In this document: piece by piece, positions 52,512 through 63,256 of the stretch | Numbering within the stretch: the first letter of the stretch is position 1 | How the letters are laid out: every line of letters begins with the position of its first letter | DNA from: Apiospora phragmitis | Taxonomy: Eukaryota > Ascomycota > Sordariomycetes > Amphisphaeriales > Apiosporaceae | Assembly: GCA_038363925.1 (NCBI GenBank) | Contig: JAQQWL010000009.1 | Location: forward strand, 3,410,001 to 3,474,000 | Direction of reading: 5' to 3' | Length of the DNA stretch: 64,000 bases | Made by a program: the position numbers and the translations under genes | The notes under the pieces: generated by a model | Told to the model about the DNA's origin: nothing | The model's input: only the letters and a program-made list of their open reading frames with translations | The model's database searches: none

Positions 52512-53130
52512 TATAACGAACATTATTAAGGGTTTAAATAAAAACTTAGTAAGACGTACCGAAAGGTTTATATTTAATAATACGAGAGAATATCTAAACG
52601 TGCGACAGAAGTCCGCTTTTATTAATATAATATATAATAGCCGTAAAAATAAAAAGAGGTAATTAAAATACGTTTAATTTAAAGATATTTATAATAAAGT
52701 CGTTAAAACTATTTATTTTATTAAAAAATTAAATTAATACTTAAATTAATTATTAAAATAAAAAATATTTATATAAAATATATAAAAAACGTTCGTAATT
52801 ATATATTTAATCCCTCTTTTATTAATCCCTTTAAATCTCGTAGATCTCCGAGATCCTCGAGATCCGGATCTTTAGATCTTACGAGATCCCGAGATTCGTC
52901 ACGTGACCTCCGCCCTTAGTTTTTTTTTTTTACGAGGATATTTATTCGTCCTATAATCGTTCGAGGGCGGCATCGCGTTAAGTAACGGTCGGTTATAGGG
53001 TATAAACGCGCTTATATTAATATAACTAGCGGTTTTATAGGTGTTAATAGTATCGTAACCTAGTTAGGGTATAATAGTTCCGTGCCGGTAACGTGTAGGT
53101 CTAGCCGTATAATTAGGCTAGGTCGTAATA
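52512..53130 (-). repeat. E1 5' LTR
   Basis: 619 bases, starting TATAACGAAC on the plus strand and ending TCGTAATA, with the GATC-rich cluster and an intact CACGTG at 52900-52905. It is close to the other E1 LTR, with C/T and G/A differences. Confidence 0.85.
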
Positions 53131-53344
53131 GGGAAAGGGATATATTAGATCGTAAATATTTAATAAGATTTAAAAGATTAATAAAAAATAGATTAAATAT
53201 ATAACGATAAATATTCCTTATATATTTTATATAAATACTCTTTATTTTAATAATTAATCTAAGTATTAATTTAATTTATTAATAAAATAAATAGCCTTAA
53301 TAACTTTATTATAAATACCTATAAATTTACGCACCTCGATTACT
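53131..53344 (+). mobile_element. E3 5' LTR, second segment
   Basis: This continues the E3 LTR after E1. It repeats ATATTAGATCGTAAATATTT, also present just left of E1 (near 45434), so the original LTR had a short internal duplication there. It then aligns with the 3' half of the E2 LTR (TAAATACTCTTTATTTTAAT). It ends in TTACT (53340-53344), the E2 target site. Confidence 0.65.
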
Positions 53345-53999
53345 TATTACAACCTAGCCTAATCATGCGGCCTAGACCTATAAATTAACCGGTACGAAAC
53401 TACGATAACCCGACCAGGCTATGATACCACTAGCGTTAATAAAAACCGCCAGCTATATTAATATAACTTCACCTATACCCCGCGACTGACTACCGCCCCG
53501 CGCGAAAACACCACGATTAGCGACGGGACGGATAAATACTTAAGAGAAAAAGAAGCATAACTAATTACACGGGTCACGTAACGGCTCACAGGATTACCAG
53601 TTTAAAAAGAATAAGCCACTAAGCTAGTAAGCCCGGGAAGCTTAGGGGATTATCGACCAAGCTAGGGATAAACCACTAAGCTAAGAGGAATTAATAAAAA
53701 AAGGATTAAATATATAATTACAAACATTCCCTATATATTTTGTATAAATACTCTTTATTTTAATAATTAATTTAAGTATTAATTTAACTTATTAATAAGG
53801 TATATATTTTAATAACTTTATTAAGAATACTTTTAAATTAACGTACTTTAATTACCTTTTATTCTTATAACTATTACATATTATATCGATAAAAGCGGAC
53901 TTTTATTTTACGTTTAAATATTCTCTCGTATTATTAAATATAAACCCTTTAGTACGTCTTACTAAGTTTCTTTTTAAACCTTTAATAGCGTTCGTTATA
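53345..53999 (+). repeat. E2 5' LTR (U3 variant II)
   Basis: 655 bases, starting TATTACAACCTAGCC and ending GCGTTCGTTATA; the outer TG/CA ends are mutated to TA/TA. It has a U3 patch with CCACTAAGCTAG (53616-53627), ACCAAGCTAGGG (53656-53667) and CCACTAAGCTAAG (53672-53684), and TCACGTAAC, a worn CACGTG. Confidence 0.85.
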
Positions 54000-54000
54000 T

Positions 54001-54030
54001 TTTAATTACTTTTATTCTTACGAGTTATTA
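54001..54030 (+). repeat. leader repeat resembling an internal LTR segment
   Basis: TTTAATTACTTTTATTCTTA directly after the LTR resembles TTTAATTACCTTTTATTCTT inside the LTR (53847-53877). The same leader occurs at 61226 in E3 and, inverted, in E1. A tRNA primer site with TGG was not found here. Confidence 0.55.
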
Positions 54031-54149
54031 TTTAAACCTTTAAATAATAATACTTATAAGAACTATATTTATACCTAAACTTAATAATACCCCTTGCTAC
54101 GGGAAGGCCCTTATTACTACCGCAAGCACCCCTTAATAGGATCCCGCTA

Positions 54150-55300
54150 TAGAGGTAAATAGCGACGATAATAATAACGGCCTTACCCGATAAGTATTAA
54201 TTAAATAAATTAAAAAACTTAAATAAAAAAGCGCTAATTATTAATATTACTATACCAAGCTCGAAAAAAAACGTAACGCCCTCTTAATAAAAGAAAACTT
54301 AAAATAAATACCTAATATTAATAAGCTACGCGAAAAAATACGTTTCTTTTATACCGCCGCTAATATTATTTAAACCTTTATCGCTTTAAAAAAAGGAATA
54401 AAAATTAATTTACTTACACTATTTAACGGAATAAGCAGGAACTTTTAAAAATTCTTCGTATAAATTAAAACCTATTAATAATTTTATAAAAAAATCTTTA
54501 AAAACCTTACTTAACGAGTTATTTACGCCGCCTCGTTTTTTAAAAATAAAATACTCGCTTAATTTAAACCCTACCTTAATAAACTCGTAAAAAACGACTA
54601 GTAAATCGAACTATACCGCACGGAAGTATAACGTATCTTCGGAAATTACGATAACTTCGAGGACGCCTTTAAATCACTCTTTTAAGACCTCGATAAAAAA
54701 CGACAGGCAGAAAAAGAACTTAAAACTCTTAAATAAAAAGGATTAACCGCCTCCTACACCGCCGAGTTCCGACGCATTATAGCCCGATTAAATTATACCG
54801 AAACTATTAAAATTATGATATATTACCGGGAACTAAAGGAGGACGTTAAGAACGAACTTAGCCGGCTCGACACCCCCGATAATTTCTTTTCGTATATAGA
54901 GCTTATAATTAAGATCGATACTCGTATATACGAACGACGCCGCGAAAAGTAAGGCGGATAATAACGATAAACTAATCGAATTTAAACTAATATAAAACAA
55001 TTACGTTACTATTATAATATATAGCTTAGAAATATTACCGCGTATAACTATTATAATAAACCTATAAATTTCGACGTTATTAAATATAATAAAAACGATA
55101 AAAAATAGAACGTTACCGATTATAACTATTATAAAAAAGGATATTACGCTAGGAAATACCGCGGACCGAAAAGGGCATTCTAGCGTATCCTAAAAGGACG
55201 ACAAATTAACGCCACTAAAAATAAAGCTACCCCTATAACGGCTACTAAAAGAAGTAGCATTAACAACACGCTAAACGTACCCCACGGCAGCCTATCCTAA
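54150..55300 (+). pseudogene. E2 gag, mutated
   Basis: The translation shows Gag features shared with the E3 copy: A-A-N-I-I, A-E-F-R-R-I-I-A-R-L-N-Y-T-E (about 54760), Y-I-E-L-I-I-K-I-D-T-R-I-Y-E-R-R (about 54900) and a zinc-knuckle remnant Y-N-Y-Y-K-K-G-Y-Y-A-R-K-Y-R at about 55120-55165, where Tyr stands for Cys or His as RIP would cause. Gag is the capsid precursor and the knuckle binds the element RNA. From about 55190 the sequence becomes GC-rich with a low-complexity linker. The exact start is not clear. Confidence 0.65.
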
Positions 55301-56400
55301 ACAGCCTGTCACGATAACGGATGCAACACACACCTAGCGGACAAGGAAAGCACCGGGTAGTTCCAAGGGCCCCGCAGGCAAGAGAAACTACGACCGGGCC
55401 CTCGCGGCAACCAGCCGAGAACTCACGCTCGCGTATACCCTAGAGGCTAACGACTCCAACAGCAACAAAGAAACGGCTAAACAAGGACAGCAAACCGACG
55501 ACCCCTAGCGGTTAGTCGGGATGCCTATAAATGAGCTCGTAAACGAGGTCGCCAAGCTAAGGGGTTTAAGAAACGACGGATAGTTAGCCATCCCGGGCGT
55601 CCCTTGCCCAGACTTAAAACACCTGCGCTAAGTACTTATCACGGCAGGATTCGATCAAGGAATCCGCGGCAACTACGTAGCAAGCGATAACCCTCGGATC
55701 TCCCTTACGAGCGAAATATACTTTATACTTTTATAGATTTTATATATATATAACGTTTATATAAAATACTTCGTAAAAAACTTAAAAACGAATAATTTCC
55801 CCGACGAATTAATAAACGAGCTATTATAAACTTACACCCCGACTATATAATCAGGAAAATTAAAACGTCGATCCCTAATAAATAACGCCTATACTTATTA
55901 ATATAAAAAGATTTAAGGTAGTTACGAAAATATTACTTAGAAAAATAGGATTAAAAGGAGTACCTCGAGAACTAATACTTCGAACACGCTTAAGAAAAAT
56001 CGCGAGCTTATAAACGTTTAAAAAAAAGTATTTAATACTTTTAGAACATATAAGTACACGCCGACGGGAAAACCCTTTTATTATAATTAAAGACTTATAA
56101 AACGCTTATAAACTCTAACGAACTTAATAAACTTCCGAATTACCCGAAAAACCCGAATTTTAAGCGCTAGGGATAATATTATACACGGGGAGGGGTATAA
56201 AAACACCTCCGCCGGCGTATCGAGAAGCTCCTCATAAAAAAAGGAGAGAACGATAGCGACGATAGAACGATCGGTCGTAAGACTTTATTACTTACTTAAA
56301 AAAATATTAGTCGGGAAATAAACGCCGCCGAATATAAAGAAATAATACCAGGCGGACTAAAAAAGGTCCCTATATTAAATAACGGATAACTGAGCTATCT
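55300..56400 (+). pseudogene. E2 linker between Gag and protease
   Basis: The first part (to about 55700) is a GC-rich island with many CA and CC dinucleotides kept, coding for a charged low-complexity stretch (L-V-G-M-P-I-N-E-L-V-N-E-V-A-K-L at about 55520). The second part is AT-rich and decayed. The E3 copy aligns at 62480-62858 and 63484-64000. Confidence 0.5.
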
Positions 56401-59400
56401 ATAAATATATTATCTTAATAATAAATATAAAAAGAGTTTATATTAAAGCGTTACTCGATAGCGGAGCGTAAAGAAACTATATCTCACTATGAATTATTAA
56501 CCGCTTAAAATTAATATAGTAGGAGAAAGACGGCTTATACCGACTTAGGACTATCGATAGAGGACTTATAGCCTACGATAATAGAGAAGTACGGAAGAAA
56601 GTCGCGAACCTTCCGGTCGATATTAAAGGACGTTACGAACGAATTACGTATAATATTATAAACGTCGCGAAATACGATATAATTTTAGGGATACCTTAAT
56701 TACGGGTGAGTAATTTTAAAATTAATTAAAAGATAGGTTAATTTTAATAAGATATATTAAGAAAAGGTTTAATCGGTAAGTAGCGGTTTAAGAAGCGACC
56801 CCTTAATAAACCTAAAGTATTTAGAGTATATATTATTATTAAAGAACTTAAGCCGAACGTTACGACGATTATACTAGGAGAGTACCGGTAATTCGAAGCT
56901 TTTTTTAATAGAAAACTAGAGATAGGCTTACCGTTTTACATACGGTAAAATTACGAGATACCCTTTAAAGAAGGAAAGTAACCTTAGTTTATATTAATAT
57001 ATAAGTTTAATTAGGAGTATAAAGAAGTATTTAAAGAGTATATTATTAAAAATCTCGAAAAGGGAGTTATATAACTATCTACTTTATTAGCAGGACACCC
57101 TATCCTTTTCGTTTTCCGGAAGAGTAAGGACGGGACGAAGAAATAAAGACTATACGTCGATTACCGAAAGCTTAACGAAATCACTATTAAAAACTGATAC
57201 CTACTCCCTTTAATTAGTAACCTACGTAATAAACTTTATAAGGTAGTAATTTTTACGGTACTCGACCTACTTAATATATATAACCTGATCCGTATTAAGG
57301 AAAGAAAAGAGTAGAAAACCGCATTCCGTATTAAATACGGATATTTCGAATATTAAGTTACGCCGTTCGGATTTATAAACCTATTGATAAGCTTTTAAAG
57401 TATAATTAATTACGTATTACGCGAATATCTCGATAAATTCGTAGTAATTTACCTCGATAATATCTTAATCTATTTTAAAAATAAGGAATAATATAAAGAG
57501 CACGTTAAGCTCGTACTTTAAAAGTTTTAAAACGCTAACCTTTTAATTAACCCCGAAAAAAGCGAGTTTTATTAAAAGTCCGTTACCTTTATAAGATACG
57601 TAGTATTCCCGGGAGAAATCCGAATAAAAACTTCGAAAATATTAATAGTAAGAGAATAGCCGAGGCCTATAAACGCTATAAAAGTTAAATCTTTCTTAAG
57701 ATTAATTAATTATTATTAGATTTTTATCCCCCGGATTTAATAAAATAGCGACACCCTTTACGTACCTAACACGAAAAGACGAACTATTTAAATAAATAAA
57801 AACGAAAGAATCGGCCTTCTAAACTATTAAGGAAAGAATCCTTAACGAATTAATACTTCGCGTAATAAATTTTAATAAACCTTTTAAAATAGAGACCGAC
57901 GTATCGAACTATGCGATCGGAGGGTAATTTAGTTAACGGGACGATAACGGAAAATCGCACCTAGTAGTATTTTTCTCGAAAAAGCTAAACGGACTAGAGC
58001 TTAACTATTAGATTTACAATAAGGAATTAATAGCCATTATTAAAACATTTAAAGAATAGAGATATTATTTAAGCGGTACGGTAAAATTAGTAAAAATCTA
58101 TACCGATTATAAGAACCTTATAACGTTTATTACTAATAAAGAGTTAAATAAGAAATAAATATAATGGTTAAAATTCTTATTAGAATTTAACTTCGTTATT
58201 ATTTACCGTAAAAGTAGCGACAACGGTAAGGCCGATACTTTGAGCCGACGACCAGATTATTAGTAAAACGTGCCACTAGAGATATATACGATCTTAATAT
58301 ATAATAAAAACGGAAACCTTATACCGTTACGATATATACAGGCTACCCACGAGGTACACTTCTACAAAAAATGGATCGAGAAGTTCAAAGGATGCACTGG
58401 AACCTTAGACTTCGTAAATTAGGCTAAGAACGGGCTTAACACTAGGAACGGACTTATATACCGTTACGATAAGATTTATATCCCTAAGCGGTACTAAGAT
58501 AAGTTTATTAAAGGATTTTACGCGCACCTCGCGTATAGATATTAAAGGATCTTTAAAACCTGGAAGAGAATTACTAAGTAATTCGATTACGAGAACCTCA
58601 AGGGTAAAGTCGCGTAAATAATTAATAACTACGACTTTTATAATAAAGCCAAGGCCGCACGACACTAACCGTATAAAGAATTATAACCCATACCACCGCT
58701 AGATAGGGCTTAAAAAACGATCGCACTAGATTTTATTATTAAATTACTATTATTAAAGGAACTATTAACTAAGGTTAAGTATAATAGCGTACTAGTTATT
58801 ATTAATAAATTTATAAAGTATACCTACTTCTTATTTTATAAAGAAGTAAGCGATATAAATAATTTAGTATATACTTTCCTTAAAATAATCGTTAATTAAT
58901 ACGGGTTATTAGAAACGATTATCTCCGATCGAAACAAGTTATTTACTACTAAATTCTAGAAATCCTTTATAGCTTAATTAAGAGTTAAACATAAGTTGTC
59001 TATAGCGTACTATCTATAAACCGATAGATAAACCGAGCGTATAAACTAAACGTTTAAGTAATACTTATAATACTATATTAATTACGAGTAAAATAATTAG
59101 GTACGATTATTACTTATAGCACAGTTCGCTTATAATAGCGCGGATAACGAAGCTATACACATATTACCCTTTAAAGCTAACTACGGTTTCGAATTAGATA
59201 TTACCCGACCCTAAATAAAAGGAGTTAGTACTAATAGCGATTATTTAAGTCGAAAAATTAAAAGAACTCTAAATATTATTATAAAAAGACCTTACCTTTT
59301 TTTAAGAACGAATAAAGGAATACGTAAACTAAAAAAGAATAAAGGGACCTATCTTTAAAGAGGGAAGAAAAGTTTACCTCCTCTAACGAAATATTAAAAC

Positions 59401-59791
59401 TAAACGACCAAGCGATAAACTAGATTTTAAAAAGATCGGACTATTTAAAATCGTAAAAATTATTTTAAAAACTAATTATCGATTATTACTACTTCAAATA
59501 ATACGGATACACCTTATATTTTATATCTTATTACTCGAACTAGCCCCCGAAAACACGAAAATTAATATATAACTAAAAATCGAAATAGATTAATACGAGT
59601 ACGAAATTAAGGAAATTATTAATAAACGGAAAAAAAGACGAGGCTTTTAATACCTCGTTTAATAAAAAGAATACTTATTAAAAAATAATACCCAGGAACT
59701 TAAGAAATACTTAGAGAACGCCGCTAAGGAGCTTCGGGAGTTTAAAGTAAAGACGGGAGCGAAAAGTCGATATCCGTCCCGAACCAGTTAA
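56400..59791 (+). pseudogene. E2 pol: protease, RT, RNase H, integrase, chromodomain
   Basis: Protease L-L-D-S-G-A at 56451-56468. The RT has V-I-F-T-V-L-D-L at about 57246, F-R-I-K-Y-G-Y-F-E-Y and Y-L-D-N at 57450-57461, where the family has Y-L-D-D (GAT to AAT). RNase H has L-N-Y...N-K-E-L-I-A-I (near 58000) and D-N-G-K-A-D-T-L-S-R (near 58220). The integrase has a zinc-binding relic (N-N-Y-D-F-Y-N-K-A-K), A-L-D-F-I at about 58723, I-S-D-R near 58924 and H-K-L-S-I-A-Y...R-T-E-R-I-N-like context near 59000. A chromodomain-like end (Y-E-Y-E-I-K-E-I-I, then Y-L-E-N-A-A-K-E-L-R-E-F) precedes TAA at 59789-59791. The frame shifts near 57738 (a C run) and again between about 59270 and 59430. Many TAA/TAG stops replace Gln and Trp. 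The minus-strand frame at 58405-58665 is a shadow. Confidence 0.85.
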
Positions 59792-60149
59792 CCACCTCGA
59801 AGGCACCAAAGCTATAAACGTCCGCCACGGCCTCAGACTCCGCGCGCTCCCGCGTCTCCAACTCGTCCAAAGAACGAAAGCCACGCTTCGCCATCTCAGC
59901 GCCGCGAGTCACCAAGGACTCCCGCTGAACCCGGATCCGCTCCAGACGGAGGAAAGCCTCTTAGGCGTCACGATGAGCTCGCTCTAGAGCCTCGCTAGCT
60001 TGACGAAGCGAGTCACTGGCTTCCCGCTCCGCAGCACGGAGGCGACGAGACTCGTTCACGATGCGAGAAACAGCCGACACCGACGTCCCCGAACTATCGC
60101 AGGACACCCCAAGGCGAACGCACTCACGGCAACGACCTGAACCCTCCAT
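59742..60149 (-). pseudogene. antisense accessory gene of E2 (Cys motif plus coiled coil), one stop
   Basis: The reading frame starts at ATG 60149 and is open to TAA at 59742-59744 except for a single TAA at 59961-59963, a likely CAA-to-TAA change. The N-terminus has C-R-E-C-V-R-L-G-V-S-C, which is C-x2-C-x6-C, like the first half of a fungal Zn2Cys6 cluster. Residues about 25-100 form a charged coiled coil (R-R-L-R-A-A-E-R-E-A), followed by R-G-F-R-S-L-D-E-L-E, the motif shared with the E1 gene, and a hydrophobic end (F-G-A-F-E-V-V-N-W-F-G). It converges with pol and overlaps its end by 50 bases. Composition is far more GC-rich than pol. A structural or regulatory role in retrotransposition is conceivable but unproven. 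Confidence 0.7.
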
Positions 60150-60407
60150 TATCTTATACGCCCATTTTCGGGACGAATATAAGGAACAGGGTATAACCTT
60201 AACGCTAAACTCGTTAATAAGCGTAATAAGGTTATAATACTATTCGGTTTTTTTCGATTTTAAATAATAAAAAGATTTCTTAATATAATTAAATACTATA
60301 ATAAGTAATATATTATAATAAAAATAAAAGGAAAAGATTTATTAAAACTTTAACGAAACGAAAAAACTAAGGTACTTATAAAAACTGGCGCTTTAAAAAT
60401 AAAATAA

Positions 60408-60425
60408 TTAAAAAGGGGAGAATAA
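60408..60425 (+). promoter_or_regulatory. E2 polypurine tract
   Basis: TTAAAAAGGGGAGAATAA lies directly before the 3' LTR. In LTR elements this tract primes plus-strand DNA synthesis. E1 has the equivalent on its own sense strand next to 46088. Confidence 0.75.
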
Positions 60426-61081
60426 TATTATAACCTAGCCTAATTATACGGCTTAAACTTATAAATTAACCGGCACGGAATTATAATAACCCGACCAGGC
60501 TACGATATTATTAACGTTAATAAAAACCGCTAGCTATACTAATATAACCTCACCTATACCCCGCGACTAATTACCGCCCCGCGCGAAAACACCACGATCA
60601 GCAACGGGACGGATAAGTACTTAAAGGAAGAAAAAGTATAACTAATCACACGGGTCACGTAACGGCTCACAAAATTACTACCTAAAAAAAAAAAAAGCTA
60701 CTAAGCTAGTAAGCCCGGGAGGCTTAGGGGATTATCGACTAAGCCAAGGATAAACTACTAAGCCAGGAGGAATTAATAAAGAAAGGATTAAATATATAAC
60801 TACGAACGTTCCTTATATATTTTATATAAATACTCTTTATTTTAATAATTAATTTAAGTATTAATTTAACTTATTAATAAGGTATATACTTTAACGACTC
60901 TATTAAAAATACCTTTAAATTAACGCACCTTAATTACCTTTTATTCTTACGGCTATTACGTATTATATCGATAAGAGCGGACTTCTATCGCATATTTAGA
61001 TACTCTCTCGTATTACTAAATATAAACCCTTCGGTACGTCTTACCAGGTTTCCCTTTAGACCCCTAATAGCGTTCGTTATA
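60426..61081 (+). repeat. E2 3' LTR
   Basis: 656 bases, starting TATTATAACCTAGCC and ending GCGTTCGTTATA. It aligns with the 5' LTR over its length; most differences are C/T and G/A, so they reflect mutation rather than age. Confidence 0.85.
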
Positions 61082-61225
61082 TTACTTTCGTTTTTATAGC
61101 TATTATATATTATATCGGTAAAAGCGAACTTTTATTACACGTTTAAATACTTTCTTATATTATTAAATATAAACCCTAGTACGCCTTATTAAGTTTCTTT
61201 TAAAATCTAGATAGCGTTCGTTATA
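61082..61225 (+). mobile_element. E3 5' LTR, third segment
   Basis: After the TTACT duplication (61082-61086), TTCGTTTTTATAGCTATTATA continues the LTR that stopped at 53344 and ends GCGTTCGTTATA at 61225. The three segments together make an LTR of about 740 bases. Confidence 0.65.
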
Positions 61226-62858
61226 TTTTAATTACTTTTATTCTTACGAGTTATTACTTAAACCTTTAAATAATAGCACCTATAAAAACCATATCTGCGC
61301 CTAGACTTAATAACACCCCTCGCCACGAGAAGGCCCCTGCCACCACTATAAGCACCCCTTAGCGAGATCCCGCTATAGAGGTGAATAGCGACGATAGCGA
61401 CAATGGCCCTACCCGATAAGCGTTAGCTAAATAAATTAAGAAATTTAAACAAGAGAGCGCTAATTATTAACACTATTATATTAAGTTCGAAAAAAAACGT
61501 AACGAACTCCTAACTAAGAACACCCTAGGATAAATACTAGATATCGACGAGCTATGCGAGGAAGTACGCCTCCTCCGTACCGCCGCCAATATTATCCAAA
61601 CCCCCGTTACTCTTAAGGGAGGCATAAAGATTAATACCTTAGCAGCTTTCGACGGGATAAATAAAAATCTTTGAAAATTCCTTATTTAAGTTAAAGCTTA
61701 TTAATAATTTTATAAAAGAATATTCTAAAACGCTACTTAGCGAGCTATTTACGCCGCTTTATTTTTTAAAAGTAAAGTACTCGCTTAATTTAAACCTTAC
61801 TTAAACGAATTAATAAAGAATAATTAATAAATTAAGTTATACCGCGTAAAGGTATAACGAATTTTCGAAAGTTACGATAATTTTAAATAAGCTTTTAAGT
61901 TACTTTTTTAAAACCCCGACGAGAAGCGACAGGTAGAAAGAGAATTGGAAACTTTTAAGTAGAAAAGATTAGCCGCCTTTTATACCGCCGAATTCCGACG
62001 TATTATAGCTCGACTAAACTATACCGAAGCTACGAAGGTCATAATATACTACCGAAAACTAAAGGAAAACGTTAAGGACGAACTCAGCTGGCTTAATACC
62101 CCTAATAATTTCCTTTCGTATATAGAGCTCACTATTAAGATCGACACCCGTATATACGAACGCCGCCGTAAAAAGTAGGGCGGACAATAACGGTGAACTA
62201 GTCGAGTCTAAACTAATACAGAACGATTACGTTATTATAATAACACGCCGCTAAAGAATAGTATAACGTATAGCTATTATAACGGACCTATAAATCTCGA
62301 CGCCACTAAACACGATAAGCACGATAGAAAATAGAACGTTACCTGCTATAACTATTAAAAATAGGGATATTTCGCCTGAAACTATCGATCCCTAAAGAAG
62401 GACTTCCGAAGAGTTTTAGACGAACGATAAGTCAATGCTACTAATAATCGATTAACCCCTATAGCTATTAAAAGGAGCAGCGTTAACAGCACGCTAAACG
62501 TGCCCCACGGTAGCCTGTCCTAGACAGCTTATTATAATAATAGTTACTACGACCACTTAATAAATAAGGAAGGGACGAGATAGTTCTTTAAAGCCCTTAG
62601 ACGGCAAGGTACTACGCGTACCCTCGCGATAGTACGACGATAACTTAACTAGGATAAAGAAAGTAACAAGGATAACAGCGGAAATAAAGACTTAAAAAAC
62701 CGCCTAGTCCGTAATAAATAACGACTAGACAACCCTAAACGGCTTATCGGGTTACCGGCGCTAGAACTCGCTATAAAAATAGCGAAGCCCCGAAACCTAG
62801 ATACCGACGGATAACTAGCGATCCTAAAAGTTATACTTTTTAAATCACGAAAGCTGCG
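61226..62858 (+). pseudogene. E3 leader and gag, mutated
   Basis: The leader TTTTAATTACTTTTATTCTT is followed by a Gag relic: E-L-C-E-E-V-R-L-L-R-T-A-A-N-I-I (about 61550), A-E-F-R-R-I-I-A-R-L-N-Y-T-E (about 61990), Y-I-E-L-T-I-K-I-D-T-R-I-Y-E-R-R and a zinc-knuckle relic C-Y-N-Y at about 62343. It aligns with E2 54000-55610. It is interrupted by the solo LTR after CTGCG (62854-62858). Confidence 0.7.
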
Positions 62859-63176
62859 TGTAACGAACGCTATCAGGGGTCTAAATGGAAACCTGGTAAG
62901 ACGTACCGAAGGGTTTATATTTGGCAATACGAGAGAGTATCTGAACGTGCGATAGAAGTCCGCTTCTATCGATATAATATGCAATAGCCGTAGGAACAAA
63001 AGGTGACTAAGGTGCGTTAACTTAAGGGTATTTATAATAGAGTCGTTAAGGCTGTTTGCCTCACTAATAGGTTAGATTAATACTTAGATTAATCATTGAA
63101 GTAAAGAGTGTCTATATGAAATACATAGGAAACGTTCGTGGTTATATATCCAATTCCTTCTTCACTGATTCCCTTG

Positions 63177-63247
63177 GATCTCGTGGATCTGCCCCGATCC
63201 TCCAGATCCGACGCGGGATCTTAGGATCTGTCCCAGATCCCCAGATC
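63177..63247. repeat. GATC-rich cluster in the LTR U3
   Basis: GATC occurs eight times in 71 bases, mostly as GGATCT or AGATCC. The same cluster is present in both E1 LTRs (about 45803-45858 and 52843-52896). It may be a set of protein-binding sites. Confidence 0.7.
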
Positions 63248-63250
63248 CGT

Positions 63251-63256
63251 CACGTG
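63251..63256. promoter_or_regulatory. CACGTG palindrome (E-box type) in the LTR
   Basis: GTCACGTGACC follows the GATC cluster. CACGTG is the core bound by bHLH factors in fungi. It recurs at 52900-52905 (E1 5' LTR) and 5771-5776 (variant IV LTR), and in worn form in the E1 3' LTR and the E2 LTRs. Binding here is inferred. Confidence 0.5.

Larger units (their letters stand above)
45472..53130 (-). mobile_element. gypsy chromovirus-type retrotransposon E1, complete but mutated
   Basis: The element is 7659 bases, with LTRs at 45472-46088 (3') and 52512-53130 (5') and flanks GGGAG (45467-45471) and GGGAA (53131-53135), a 5-base target duplication with one G-to-A change. Pol is on the minus strand. 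The reverse-transcriptase motif Y-L-D-D is intact at 49058-49069. The protease signature reads L-L-D-N-G-A near 50080, where the family has D-S-G. RNase H aligns with E2 near 48650-48700. A polypurine tract (complement of CTATTCTCCCTTTTTT) borders the 3' LTR. Mutation is milder than in G2-G5. It lies inside the E3 LTR, so it is younger than E3. Confidence 0.85.
53345..61081 (+). mobile_element. gypsy chromovirus-type retrotransposon E2, complete but mutated
   Basis: The element is 7737 bases with LTRs at 53345-53999 and 60426-61081 and a perfect 5-base target duplication TTACT (53340-53344 and 61082-61086). Internal order: leader, Gag with zinc knuckle, protease, RT, RNase H, integrase, chromodomain, antisense accessory gene, polypurine tract (AAAAGGGGAGAATAA). 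It is inserted in the E3 LTR. Stops and at least two frame changes make it non-autonomous. Confidence 0.9.
1490..62858. other. RIP-mutated AT-rich transposon block
   Basis: Nearly all of this interval lacks usable reading frames and is poor in CpA and TpG, while CpG is kept (for example the repeated GACGCGCGA string in several copies). That pattern fits repeat-induced point mutation in the CpA context rather than CpG deamination. Repeat copies can be aligned with each other and differ mostly by C-to-T and G-to-A. The block continues to the right edge, broken only by the little-mutated solo LTR at 62859-63478. More GC-rich islands remain at about 5518-5850, 22770-23130, 45078-45400, 46440-46770, 55190-55700 and 59750-60170. 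Confidence 0.85.

Noticed and set aside
58405..58665. 86-codon minus-strand frame
   Set aside because: It is antisense to the E2 integrase region, which explains the sequence.
62649..62999. 116-codon minus-strand frame across E3 and the solo LTR edge
   Set aside because: It crosses an insertion boundary (62858/62859) and is antisense to a Gag relic, so it cannot be an old gene.
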